Source: Dokdonella fugitiva (lineage in GTDB: Bacteria; Pseudomonadota; Gammaproteobacteria; Xanthomonadales; Rhodanobacteraceae). From it: 64,000 nucleotides of DNA. Made by a program: the position numbers and the translations under genes. The notes beneath the pieces are model-generated. The model was not told the DNA's origin and made no database searches. It saw only the letters and a list, made by a program, of their open reading frames with translations. Location: contig NZ_SLWQ01000009.1 in NCBI RefSeq assembly GCF_004342425.1, positions 1 to 64,000 of the forward strand. The letters are read 5' to 3'. Numbering within the stretch: the stretch's first letter is position 1; each line of letters opens with the position of its first letter. Shown here piece after piece: positions 42,001-50,900 of the stretch.

Positions 42001-42608
42001 ACGACGCCTTGCACGAAACCCGCCGCTACGTCTACGACGGCAATGCGCAGCTGTGCAAGACGATCGAGCCGGAAACGGGCGTGACGGTCATGGGCTACGA
42101 CGCCGCGGGCAACCTCAACTGGAGCGCGAGCGGCCTGCCCGCCGCGTTCGCCGACTCCACCACCTGCCAGCAAGCCGAAGCCTGGAATGCCGGCCGCCGA
42201 GTGGTGCGCAGCTACGACGCGCGCAACCGGCTGCTCACGCTCGCCTTCCCCGACGGGCAGGGCGACCAGACGTGGACCTACACGCCCGCCGGACTGCCCG
42301 CGCGCGCCACCGCGTCCAACGCGAGCAACGGCGCCGGTGCGGTGTCGACCACGTATGCCTACAACCGGCGCGGCCTGCTCGTTGCCGAGACGCTGGCCTG
42401 GAACGGCAACCCGGCCGGCTGGACCATCGGCTACGACTACGACGCGCTGGGCCATCTGGCATCGCAGTCCTATCCGACCGGGCTCAGCATCGCCTACGCG
42501 CCCAATGCGCTCGGGCAGCCGACGCGAGCCGGCTCCTTCGCCAGCGATGCGCGTTACTACCCCAACGGCGCCCTGCAGCAGTTCAACTACGGCAACGGCC
42601 TGGTCTAG
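39057..42608 (+). CDS. RHS-repeat protein, N-terminal part up to an in-frame TAG
   Basis: 1183 residues; ATG at 39057 with ACGAGGA upstream and a signal peptide ending near VQAQAQTA. It belongs to a different RHS subfamily from the giant one at 946-11814: the N-terminal region (about 1-330) is a beta-rich entry domain, followed by YD repeats such as YEYGGTDG, YSYDAMGRTTG and YDARNRLLT. The frame stops at TAG (42606-42608) in the middle of the repeat shell, right after FNYGNGLV, and the homologous sequence continues in the same frame one codon later. RHS shells need the C-terminal closure, so this part alone is unlikely to be functional. Causes could be a real nonsense mutation, a sequence error or suppression. 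Confidence 0.85.
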   Translation: MKPRRLLVHAALVLSVVQAQAQTATSVRDEYANAVSAAQSPTAFGPDLFGESVNLKDGVTVFSTTDVAGRTQSGLPLAVTRTLGVNAADTDKYVNPEVDGELFGNWKLDVPVIHGTFDERTGWVVASNTPASRCSSGYTPPGVPSAFSNWQITYLPEQYWHGNEISIPGHGKYPLLALPADRPRPDDGQTYVGTTRGDWRVSCVPTLKNGSGEGFKVSLPDGTKYTFDWMSSRKVAALKDKHCKVAYYNEYNVANWSWSYWTFGPNDPSDPNDPNGHWRLNRMDGGALSGGSREVNFCREEIVVNRREYSLHATKVEDRFGNTVTYDYDPANPRRLRAITASDGNAITLAYGTNGKVSSVVHNGRTWRYEYGGTDGTALTSVTLPDNSRWTFQYGDLYTMLHPDNQHILWADCEPHVPGQATADVTIGHPTGAVGVFSFRSMMHGTDRTPGGCYQPDPDKPQVAELSELVMVYKTASLTSKQISGPGLSPSSWTYAYFPKWSWNATGYVDDCSFAAANCDSTVTTEVTAPDGTVTRSTFGNDYWHNAGQLLKVETLSGGSVVQSVTNTYLASATGQPFPDAVGIDPNVRNNRLVTEKNRPLSASVISRDGDQFSRSVQSFDAYARPVRVVKSNSLGYSHEDVTEYYDNLPLWVLGQVRRQYVPSTDVNASNSAGSVIVSETEFNAQALPVKNYAFGRLQQALTYTAAGLLATVADGNGNVTTLLDHYRGLPRIVVFPATPESPSGSSVSAEIDANGWIRAVSDETGAKTCYSYDAMGRTTGIVYPSETQNGVCDASRWTPVTQAIEQIPVEEHGLAAGHWRVQRTEGNHHVNTYLDAQWRPVLEESLDATDPVGTVSQTVKRYDAMGRLDFTSFAQRGVGSYLDALPGNRTRFDALGRTIRTESDNELDASQPLVTTTQYLGGLRTRTTDARGTTTLTAYLAWDEPLYDLPVSIQMPEGKTIAIDRHPKFGWPRALTQRSADDALHETRRYVYDGNAQLCKTIEPETGVTVMGYDAAGNLNWSASGLPAAFADSTTCQQAEAWNAGRRVVRSYDARNRLLTLAFPDGQGDQTWTYTPAGLPARATASNASNGAGAVSTTYAYNRRGLLVAETLAWNGNPAGWTIGYDYDALGHLASQSYPTGLSIAYAPNALGQPTRAGSFASDARYYPNGALQQFNYGNGLV
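42606..42608 (+). other. In-frame amber codon splitting the RHS gene
   Basis: CTG GTC TAG AGC ATG ACC CAG: the frame before and after the TAG is identical and the RHS pattern runs on without loss. A single change from CAG, TGG or TAC would restore a 1712-residue protein. No Shine-Dalgarno sequence precedes the ATG at 42612. Confidence 0.9.
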
Positions 42609-42611
42609 AGC

Positions 42612-44195
42612 ATGACCCAGAACACCCGCCAGCTGCCGTCGCGGATCAGCACGGGCGGCATCGCCGACTACGTCTACAGCTACGACGCGAACGCCAACGT
42701 CAAATCCATCACCAGCCTGGGCAACGGCGGCCAGAATTTCTGGGTGATGAACTACGACGGCCTGGATCGCCTGCTCTCGTCCGATTCCACCGTCTTCGCC
42801 GGCGAGGGCGTGCACCGCTTCACCTACGATGCGCTGGACAACCTCACGTCCTGGAAGCTCGGCGGGGTCAAGGACTACGCGGCCTACGTCTACGATCCGA
42901 CGACCTACCGGCTCAAGGCCATCCAGGACAGCTCCGGTGCCGAGGTACAGACCTTCGCCTTCGACGCCCAGGGCAACCTCGCCGCCAAGAATGCCCAGGC
43001 CTATTCCTTCGACTACGGCAACCGCCTGCGCAGCGTAGCCGGCAAGGAAAACTACGGCTACGACGCGCTGGGCCGACGCATGCTGACCGCCGCCGCGAAC
43101 GGCAGCGCCACCACCGCCTGGCAGTACGACCGCGGCGGCACGCTGCGCTTCTGGAGCGACTGGAACGCACCGGGCTACAGCAACCAGAAAACGCACGAGA
43201 ACATCTACCTCGGCGGGCAACTCGTCGCCACCGTGGATCGCCAGTGGCCGGGCAACGCGGTGATCGCCACGACCTACCAGCACACCGACGCCCTGGGCAG
43301 CGCTGTCGCGAAGACCAATGAAGCGGGCCTGCTGGTGCAGAACAACGACTACGATCCCTTCGGCGCCGTGATCGGGAAGCCCACCTATAGTGGGCTGGGC
43401 TATACCGGCCACGTCATGGATGGGGCCACCGGACTGACCTATATGCAGCAGCGCTACTACGACCCCACGATCGGGACGTTCCTGTCGGTCGATCCGGTCG
43501 CCGCCGATGCCAGCACGGGACGTCTCTTCAACCGGTACGCCTATGCGCTCAACAATCCCTACACCCTCACCGATCCGGACGGACGCGACCCCTTTGGCGA
43601 CGATCCCGACAAGACTCGTCAACATGTGCCCATCGTTCGACTGAGCAGCACTTCTTCCTTGTTGGCCAACAAGCGGATTCGTGTTCGCGGCACGGCGGGC
43701 GTGGTCCTCGGCTACAAGATCAAGACCCCGGCCGGAAGCAAGAATGTGCATGCGGGCTCGATCTCGATCAGTGCTTCCGAGCGCCCCGGCGAACCACGCC
43801 GCAGCCGCACTTACGAATACCGGATCGAAGGCCCGGACATTCCCCTCGAGACCCCTTGGGGCGATCTTCACTACAAGGGCGGGACGAGCGTAACAACTTG
43901 GGACGGCCCGACGGGCCTGATCCGTGGTGCCAGGACCTACATAACGCGCCCGCAATTGTCGGGAAGCCTCGTCGATCGCATCCGCGGCCAGCTACCCTGG
44001 TCGGTGCCCACGCGGCCGGCACCAGCCGGCGCCACCGCGCCTCCCACGCTCAATGTCAGCAAAGGCTCGGCGGAATTTTCCGGCGGCGTAGGTGTCTTCA
44101 GCGGCGTGTCCTTGGAGCTGGAGAGCGTCTCCCCGCCGCCCCAGGAACGGGTGGATGTGCTGCCCCTGCCGGATTACGCCAGGGATGAACCCTAG
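42612..44195 (+). CDS. RHS-repeat protein, C-terminal part with core end and unknown tip
   Basis: 527 residues in the same frame as the preceding part. It continues the YD repeats (YVYSYDANAN, FAFDAQGNLAAK, YGYDALGRRM), contains the conserved RHS core end (GLTYMQQRYYDPTIGTFLSV, then NRYAYALNNPYTLTDPDGRD), and closes with a variable tip of about 200 residues (43.6-44.2 kb). The tip is beta-rich, with no nuclease, deaminase or protease motif I recognise, and it ends in a Pro-rich stretch. No obvious immunity gene follows; only a degraded small frame at 44.3-44.5 kb lies downstream. Translation from 42612 would need re-initiation right after the TAG, for which no ribosome-binding site is visible, so it is best read as the second half of a nonsense-split gene. 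Confidence 0.8.
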   Translation: MTQNTRQLPSRISTGGIADYVYSYDANANVKSITSLGNGGQNFWVMNYDGLDRLLSSDSTVFAGEGVHRFTYDALDNLTSWKLGGVKDYAAYVYDPTTYRLKAIQDSSGAEVQTFAFDAQGNLAAKNAQAYSFDYGNRLRSVAGKENYGYDALGRRMLTAAANGSATTAWQYDRGGTLRFWSDWNAPGYSNQKTHENIYLGGQLVATVDRQWPGNAVIATTYQHTDALGSAVAKTNEAGLLVQNNDYDPFGAVIGKPTYSGLGYTGHVMDGATGLTYMQQRYYDPTIGTFLSVDPVAADASTGRLFNRYAYALNNPYTLTDPDGRDPFGDDPDKTRQHVPIVRLSSTSSLLANKRIRVRGTAGVVLGYKIKTPAGSKNVHAGSISISASERPGEPRRSRTYEYRIEGPDIPLETPWGDLHYKGGTSVTTWDGPTGLIRGARTYITRPQLSGSLVDRIRGQLPWSVPTRPAPAGATAPPTLNVSKGSAEFSGGVGVFSGVSLELESVSPPPQERVDVLPLPDYARDEP

Positions 44196-44267
44196 CGCAG
44201 GGAAAGCTGTATCGGGCGCCACAGCGTAGTACGTGGCGCTGACGAAGGATCGCCTTGGCGCACAAGG

Positions 44268-44630
44268 ATGTGCGCCGGGGCATCGAGGCCCGATCTCAGC
44301 GACGAGGCCAAGGTGCGGCTGTGGAAGCCGTTCGTCGTGCCGACGCGCGAGGCGCTGCACGAGCAGAACAAGGCCACCAAGCGCAGCTTCGGCATCGTCA
44401 AACCCGACAAGGGCAGCGTGAAGCTCCTCGGAACGAAGTCGCCTACCCGAGCCATTCGCCCCGACGCGCGCCTCAGCACTGTGGACGCGGCTCATTTCGA
44501 TGAAGATGACGGACCTCGCTCGAAGAATGAAGAATGCCAAAGCCCGGACCGCCGCGACGGCCGACACACGCATGAGCTCGTAGGCCGGATCAAGTCGCGC
44601 AGCGGCGGATCCGGCGCTCTCGCGCCTTGA
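44268..44630 (+). pseudogene. Small gene remnant downstream of the RHS tip
   Basis: From about 44290 to 44520 the plus strand has gene-like codon use (strong GC at third positions) and protein-like sequence: DLSDEAKVRLWKPFVVPTRE, then KRSFGIVKPDKGSVKLLG. The 5' side before GAT CTC AGC is not protein-like and no good ribosome-binding site is seen; the 3' end reads into a REP palindrome. I read it as a truncated remnant, possibly of an old tip or immunity cassette of the RHS locus. I do not recognise the family. Confidence 0.35.
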
Positions 44631-44641
44631 TCCGCCCTACG
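44579..44641. repeat. REP-like palindrome (second family)
   Basis: CGTAGGCCGGATCAAG at 44579-44594 and CTTGATCCGCCCTACG at 44626-44641 are complementary in 15 of 16 positions, enclosing a GC-rich centre that contains GGATCC. This matches the general form of CGTAGGGCGGAT...ATCCGCCCTACG intergenic palindromes of gammaproteobacteria and is distinct from the GTTCGCG/CCCTTCGACTCC family. Confidence 0.65.
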
Positions 44642-44678
44642 AATCTCAGGGCATCCGGACACCCTGGCGCCTTTTTGC

Positions 44679-44917
44679 GTTCGCGTTGAGCGGAGCTCGC
44701 GCAGCGAGCGTAGTCGAACGCCCGCGACTTCGTGAAGCGTGCGGCGCATGGCCCTTCGACTCCGCGCCAGCGGCGTGCGCCCAGGGCGAACGGAAGTCGT
44801 GGAATGCGCGAAGGAGTGGAAAGGCCGGAAGCCTTCGGGAGGACCCGAAGGCTTCCGGCTTCCACGACTTCACTCAGGCCTTGCGCCTTGCATGCGCCGC
44901 CGCGCCGACCAATGCGA
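44679..44917 (+). repeat. Long direct repeat, right copy
   Basis: Near-identical to 37141-37380, same orientation. Here the right part is intact context: it includes the terminator and the last 14 codons plus stop of the complete DUF11-repeat gene. The right copy is therefore probably the source and the left copy the duplicate. Together the copies bracket the BNR and second RHS genes. Confidence 0.9.
44824..44859 (-). terminator. Terminator hairpin of the DUF11-repeat gene
   Basis: A perfect 16-bp stem, GCCGGAAGCCTTCGGG paired with CCCGAAGGCTTCCGGC around an AGGA loop, begins 15 bp after the stop at 44874. It could also serve the plus-strand RHS locus from the other side. No U-tract. Confidence 0.7.
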
Positions 44918-47900
44918 GCGTCATGAGCAGCAGCATCCAGCGGCTGTCGATCGGCGTCGGGATGGGCTCCTGGCCGGGGCCGACCGGCGTGACGGTGACG
45001 GTGGCTTGCGAGGTGCACGGCGGCGGCGAACCCGACGGCGCGCAGACGCTCGTGCCGCTCGAGGAGGCGTCGGCGACGTTGACGATGCTCGCGGGTGGCG
45101 TCATCAAGAGCACGGCGGTGATCGTGTAGGTCACGCCGGCGCCGGCGGGGAGCGTTGCGATGATTTCGGCGAGTGCGCCGGTGCCGGTCGCGTTCGGGCA
45201 GGTGGCGCCGCCCGTGGCCGTGCACGTCCATGCGAAGCTCCCGATGCCGGCGGGCAGTGGATCGGTGATCACCGTGTTGGTCGCAGCCGCGATGCCGACG
45301 TTGCTGACCGCGACCGTGTAGGTGACGGTGCCGCCTGGCGTGGTCGTCGCCGTGTTCGCGCTCTTCTGGATCAGCAATTGCGCCATGCCGGCCTGCGGCG
45401 TCACCGCGATCACCGCGCAGCTCGCGGGTGTCGGCGTGAGGCCGCAGTCGGCGGGCGTGGTGCCGGTTTCGTAGGCGACGTTGCGGATCAGCGTGACGCC
45501 GTCCGGGATCGGATCGACGGCCGTGACCGTGACGACGAGCGTGAGGCTGCCGTTGGCGGGGATCGCGAGATTGCTCCACGTCACGCTGTTGCCCGCGTAC
45601 ACGCCGCCGTTGTCCGCCGACACGAACACGAGGTTCGGATCGAGCGGGTCGGTGACGCCGAAGCCGGTCACCGCGCCGCCGCTGTTCGCCAGCGTGATCG
45701 TGTAGGTGAGCGACTCGCCGGGTTCGACGCTGCCGTTGTTCGACGCATCATCGACCGACTTGCTGATCGTGATCGCGCCTGGCGGTGCCACGGCAATCGC
45801 GGCGCAGTTGGCGGGCATCGGCGTGGTGCCGCAGAGCGGCGGCGTCCCGCCGGCTTCGTACGCGAAGTTGCCGATCTGCGTGACGCCAGGCGGCAACGGG
45901 TTCGCGACCGTCGCGACCAGCGTGAGCGTGAGGTTGCCGCCGGCCGGCACGGTGAGGCCGGACCAGCTCACGATGCCGCCCGCGAACGTGCCGCCGTGGT
46001 CGGCGCTCGTGAACACGAGATTCGGGTCGAGCGGGTCGAGCACGCCGTAGCCGGTGCGATCGGTCGTGCCGGTGTTGCTGAGCGTGATCGCGTAGACGAG
46101 CGTCTCGCCGGGCTCGGCGAGGCCGTTGCCCGAATCGTCGGCGACCGACTTCGCGATCGTCACGGCGCCTGGCACCGGCAGCACCGCGCACTGCGGACCG
46201 GCCGGCGGGCACGCGGGCGGCGTGGCGCCGGTCTGGTAGGCGACGTTGGCGATCGCATCGACGCCATCGGGGAGCGTGTCGACGACGGTCGCGACGACCG
46301 AGAGCTCGAGGCTGCCGCCCGCGGGAATCACGAGATCCTCCCACGTCACGACGCCAGCGGACTGCGTGCCGCCGTTGTCGGCGGAGACGAAGACCGTGTT
46401 CGCATCGAGCGTGTCGCGGACCGCATAGCCCGCGACGTCACTGCCGCCGGAGTTGCTCAGCACGATGGAGTAACTCAGCGCCTCGCCGGGCTCGGCGATG
46501 CCGTTGCCGTTCGCGTCGAGCACGGACTTCACCAGCGTGACCGAACCCGGCGTCGGCAACACCGCGCACTGCGGGCCCGCGGGCGGACACGTGGGTGGCG
46601 TCGCGCCGGTTTCGTAGGCGACGTTGGCGATCCGCGCGACGCCGTTCGCGAGCGGCGAGTCGACCGTCGCGGCGAGGTGCAGCACGAGGTTGCCGCCCGC
46701 GGGCACGGTGAGGTTGCTCCACGTGACCACGCCGCCGGCGAACGCGCCGCCGTTGTCGGCCGAGGCGAAGCTCGTGTTCGGATCGAGTGCGTCGGTGACG
46801 CCGAACGCGGTCGCGTCACTGCCGCCCGGGTTCGCGAGCGTGATCGTGTAGTCGAGCGTCTCGCCCGGTTCGGCGATGCCGTTGCCGTTCGCGTCGGCAA
46901 CCGACTTGCTGATCGCGACGGCGGCAGCGGACTGCGTCGTGACCGTCGACGTGCACGGCGGCGGCGTGTTGCCGGGCACGCAGGTGCCGCCGGTCGTCGG
47001 CGTCGCCGTCGCGATGTTGGTGATGCTCGTCGGTGCCGGCGTCGCGACCGTGCCGGTCACGATGAAGACGACCGAGGTGCCCGGCGGCATCGTCGGAACC
47101 GTTTCATTGATCGGGCCCGTGCCGGTCGTGTTCGCGCACACGGCACCCGTGGCCGCGATGCACGTCCAGGCGCTCGAGACGATGCCGGCGGGCAGCGGGT
47201 CGTTGACGAGGGTGCCGTCGGCGTTCGCGGTGCCGTAGTTCGCCACTGTCACGGTCCAGCTCAGGGTGCCGCCCGCGACGTACGAAGGATCGTCGGCGAC
47301 CTTCTGGATGCCGATGCGCGGCCCGACCGGGTTGCCGACCGTCGCCGTGCACGGCGGCGCGGTGTTGCCGGGCAGGCATACGCCCGCCGGCGGCATCACG
47401 CTCGCGACGTTATTGATGGTCGAGGCCGTCGGGTCGTCGTCGATCGTCGCGACGATCGTGTAGACGAGGCTAGCACCCGACGGAAAGGCCGCGATCGTCT
47501 CGTTGACCGAACCGGTGCCCGATGCGTTCGGACAGGCGGCACCGCCGCTCGCGCTGCACGTCCACGTCGCCGACGCGATGCCAGGTGGCAGCGTATCGGT
47601 GACAAGCGTGCCGGCCGCATCCGCGCTGCCGCTGTTGGTCGCGGTGATCGTGTAGGTGACCGTACCACCCGGGGTGAGCGGGCCGGTCGTGTCCGACGTC
47701 TTGGTCACGCTCAACTGCGGCACGGCGCCGCCGCTCACCTGCGCATCGCATGGTGCGGCCGTGTTGCCCGGCGTGCAGAGGCTGCCCGGTGGCGGATTGG
47801 CCGTCGCGGTGTTGGTGATCGTCGCCGGCGGATCGTCGGCGATCGTCGCGACGATCGTGTAGGTGACGAAGCTGCCCGGCGGGAACGCGGCAAGCGTGTC

Positions 47901-50900
47901 GCTGATCGCACCATTGCCGCTCGCTGCGCACACGGCGCCCGCGTTCGCGGCGCAGGTCCACGCCTGGCTCGCGATGCCAGCCGGCACCGGATCCTCGACC
48001 GTGGTGCCGTCGGCGTCGGCCGCTCCGGTGTTGGTCACCGTGATCGTGTAGGTCACGCTGCCGCCCGGCATGAGCACGCTGGTGTCGGCGGTCTTGGTGA
48101 TGCTCACTTGCGGGTTCGATGTCACGTTCGCGGTCGCGACGCACGGCCCCGGCGTGTTGCCCGGCGTGCAGACGCTGTCGGCATCGACGGGCGCGACCGT
48201 GACCGTGTTGCTGACGATCGCGGGCGGGCTCGGCGCGACCGTCGCGGTGACGTCATAGGTGACGAAACCGCCGGCGGGGAACGTCGTGATGACGTCGCTG
48301 ATCGCACCCGTGCCCGACGCACTCGTGCACGTGGCGCCGCCGCTCGCGCTGCAGGTCCAGGCCTGGCTCGCGATGCCGGCCGGCAACGGGTCGTCGACGG
48401 TCGTGCCGTCGGCGGCGAGCACGCCGGTGTTGCTGACGACGATCGTGTAATGGATCGTGCCGCCCGGCGTCACCGTGGTCGTGTCGGCGGTCTTGCTCAC
48501 GCCGATCTGCGGTACCGGCGGCAGGCTCGCCGACGCCGAGCACGGCGGCGGCGTGTTCGCGGGCGCGCACGCACCGTCCGGTGGCGTCGCGGTCGCGGTG
48601 TTGTTGATGCTCGCGGGTGGCGTCGTGCTCACCGTCGCGACGATCGTGTAGACCACGCTGCCACCCGGTGGCAATGACGGGATCGTCTCGTTGAGGGCAG
48701 CCGTGCCCGACGCCGCCGGGCAGGTCGCGCCGCCGCTGGCGACGCAGGTCCACGACCAGGTATCGATGCCGTTCGGCATCGCATCGGTGACGAGCGTGTC
48801 GATCGCGTCGACCGGGCCGGTGTTGGTCACGCCGACCGTGTAGGTGACGACATCGCCCGGGATCACCGTGGTCGCGTCGACGCTCTTGTCGATGCGTACG
48901 AGCGGCTTGATCGACGTCGTCACCGTGCTCGTGTTGTTGCCGGGCACGGGATCGTTCGTGCCCGCGGGCGGCGCGACGGTGGCCGTGTTCGACAAGGGCG
49001 CGTTTGTCGCCGGCGAGGTCGTGCCGTTGATCGTGATGACGAGCGAGCCACCCGACGGCAAGGTCGGGATCGTGCCGCTGACGATGTTGCCCGTGACGGA
49101 GACCACGCCCGGACAGACGGCGCCGCCCGTGGCGTTGCCGCAGGTCGCGCTGGCGCCGGTGAGCGACGCGGGCAGCGGGTCGTTGAACGTGGCGCCGTTC
49201 GCGGCCGACGGGCCCGCGTTGGTGATCGTCAGCGTGTAGCTGATCGGACCGCCCGGCACGATGCTCGTGCTGCCGGTCTTGACGATCGACACGTTCGCGC
49301 TCGCGTCGAGCGTGTCGCTGTCGCTCGCCGAACCGGTCGCGCCACTCGGCACGTCGGTCGCGTTGACCGTGTTGACGAGCGGATTCATCGCGAGGCTCGA
49401 GGCGAACGTGACCGGCGCGCTGAAGGTGAGCGTGTTGCCGGCGCCGCCCGCGATCGTCGCGTTCGTGGCACCGAAGCTGCCCTGCCCCGCGCCACCCGTG
49501 ACCGTGCCGCACGTCGCCGTACCGGCCGGCGCGCAGGTGACGGTGCCCGCGAGCGTGACGCCGTTCGGCAAGGTGTCGCTGACGTTGACCTGGGTCGCAT
49601 TCGCCGCGCCGGTGTTGCCGACGGTGACCGTGTAGGTCGCCGTGCCACCCGGCGTGTAGGTCGTGCTGCCGTCGGTCTTGGTCAGGGCAAGCACGACGCC
49701 CGGCACGACGGTGTCGGTGTCGGTCGCCGCGTTGTTGGCCTGGGCCGGGTCGGAGACGATGCCCGGCGGCGTGATCGTCGCCGTGTTGGCGATCGAGGAA
49801 CCCGCGAAGTTCGCCGCGAGCTGCGCCGTCACCGTATAGGTGACGGTGCTGCCGACGTTGATATTGATCGTGTCGTTGATCGCACCCGTGCCGGAGGCGG
49901 CACCGCAGCTCGCACCCGGGCTCGCATTGCAGGTCCAGCCGGTGAACGTCATGCCTGCGGGCGGCGTGTCGGCGACGGTGGCGGCGATCACGTTGTTGGG
50001 GCCGGCGTTGGCGACGGCGACCGTGTACGTCGTCGTCGTGCCGGTCGCGATGTCCGTCGCGCCGTCGGTCTTGGTGACCGACAGGTCGGCGCTACCGGTT
50101 GCCTGCAGCGTGGCCGTCGCCGGCAACGCATTCGTCACGCCCTGCTGCGAGGTGAGCGCGCCGGCCGGGATCGTGTTGATGAGGTTGCCGGCCGCGGTGC
50201 CCACGACATTGACCTTGAGCGAGCAGGTGGAGCCTGCGCTGATCGTCGCATTGGATAGGCCGACGCTGGTCGAGCCCGCGACGGCGCTCACGGTGCCCGC
50301 GCAGCCGGAGCCGGTGAACGAGGCGGCGGGAGGCGTCGCGACCATCATGCCGAGCGGCAGCGCGTCGGTGAGCGCGGCCTGGTTGAGGGCGATGTTGCCC
50401 GGGTTGGTGTTGACGAAGCTGATTGCGAGCTGGCTCGTCGCGCCGACCGCGACCGTCGCGGGCGTGAACGTCTTGTTGAGCGTGACGTTCGCGCTGGCGA
50501 CGGTGAGGTTCGCCGCCGCCTGCCCGTTGCCCCACGCGCCCGCCGACGTCGGCCGGCTGCTGTTGGTGAAGCCCTCGTTGGTCGTCGCCGACTCCGCGGG
50601 TATGAGGTTCTGCAGCGTCCCCGGCGGCGTGCCGAGAGGCACGCGCACGTTGACCTTGATCGTGCAGTTTTCACCTGCGTCGAGGTCGATGCCGGAAAAC
50701 GCGATCGTGGATCCGCCAGCCGGCGCGGAAACGGTACCGCTGTCGCATGTGGTGACGAGCCCGGAGGGCGTGTCGATGATCATGCCCGCGGGCAGGACGT
50801 CGGTGTCGCTGAGATTGGTGATCGGATCGACGCCGGTCGCGTTGCCCCTCACCATGCGGTTGAGGTTGATCGTGAGCGTCGACATGCCGCCGGGATTCAC

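Noticed and set aside
41118..43955. A 945-codon open frame on the minus strand
   Set aside because: Opposite the second RHS gene, with Gly/Val/Arg-rich sequence and no recognisable domain. Shadow.
44739..48677. A 1312-codon open frame on the plus strand
   Set aside because: It lies opposite the DUF11 gene, is dominated by Arg/Gly/Ala/Asp and has no family sequence. It is a GC-bias shadow.
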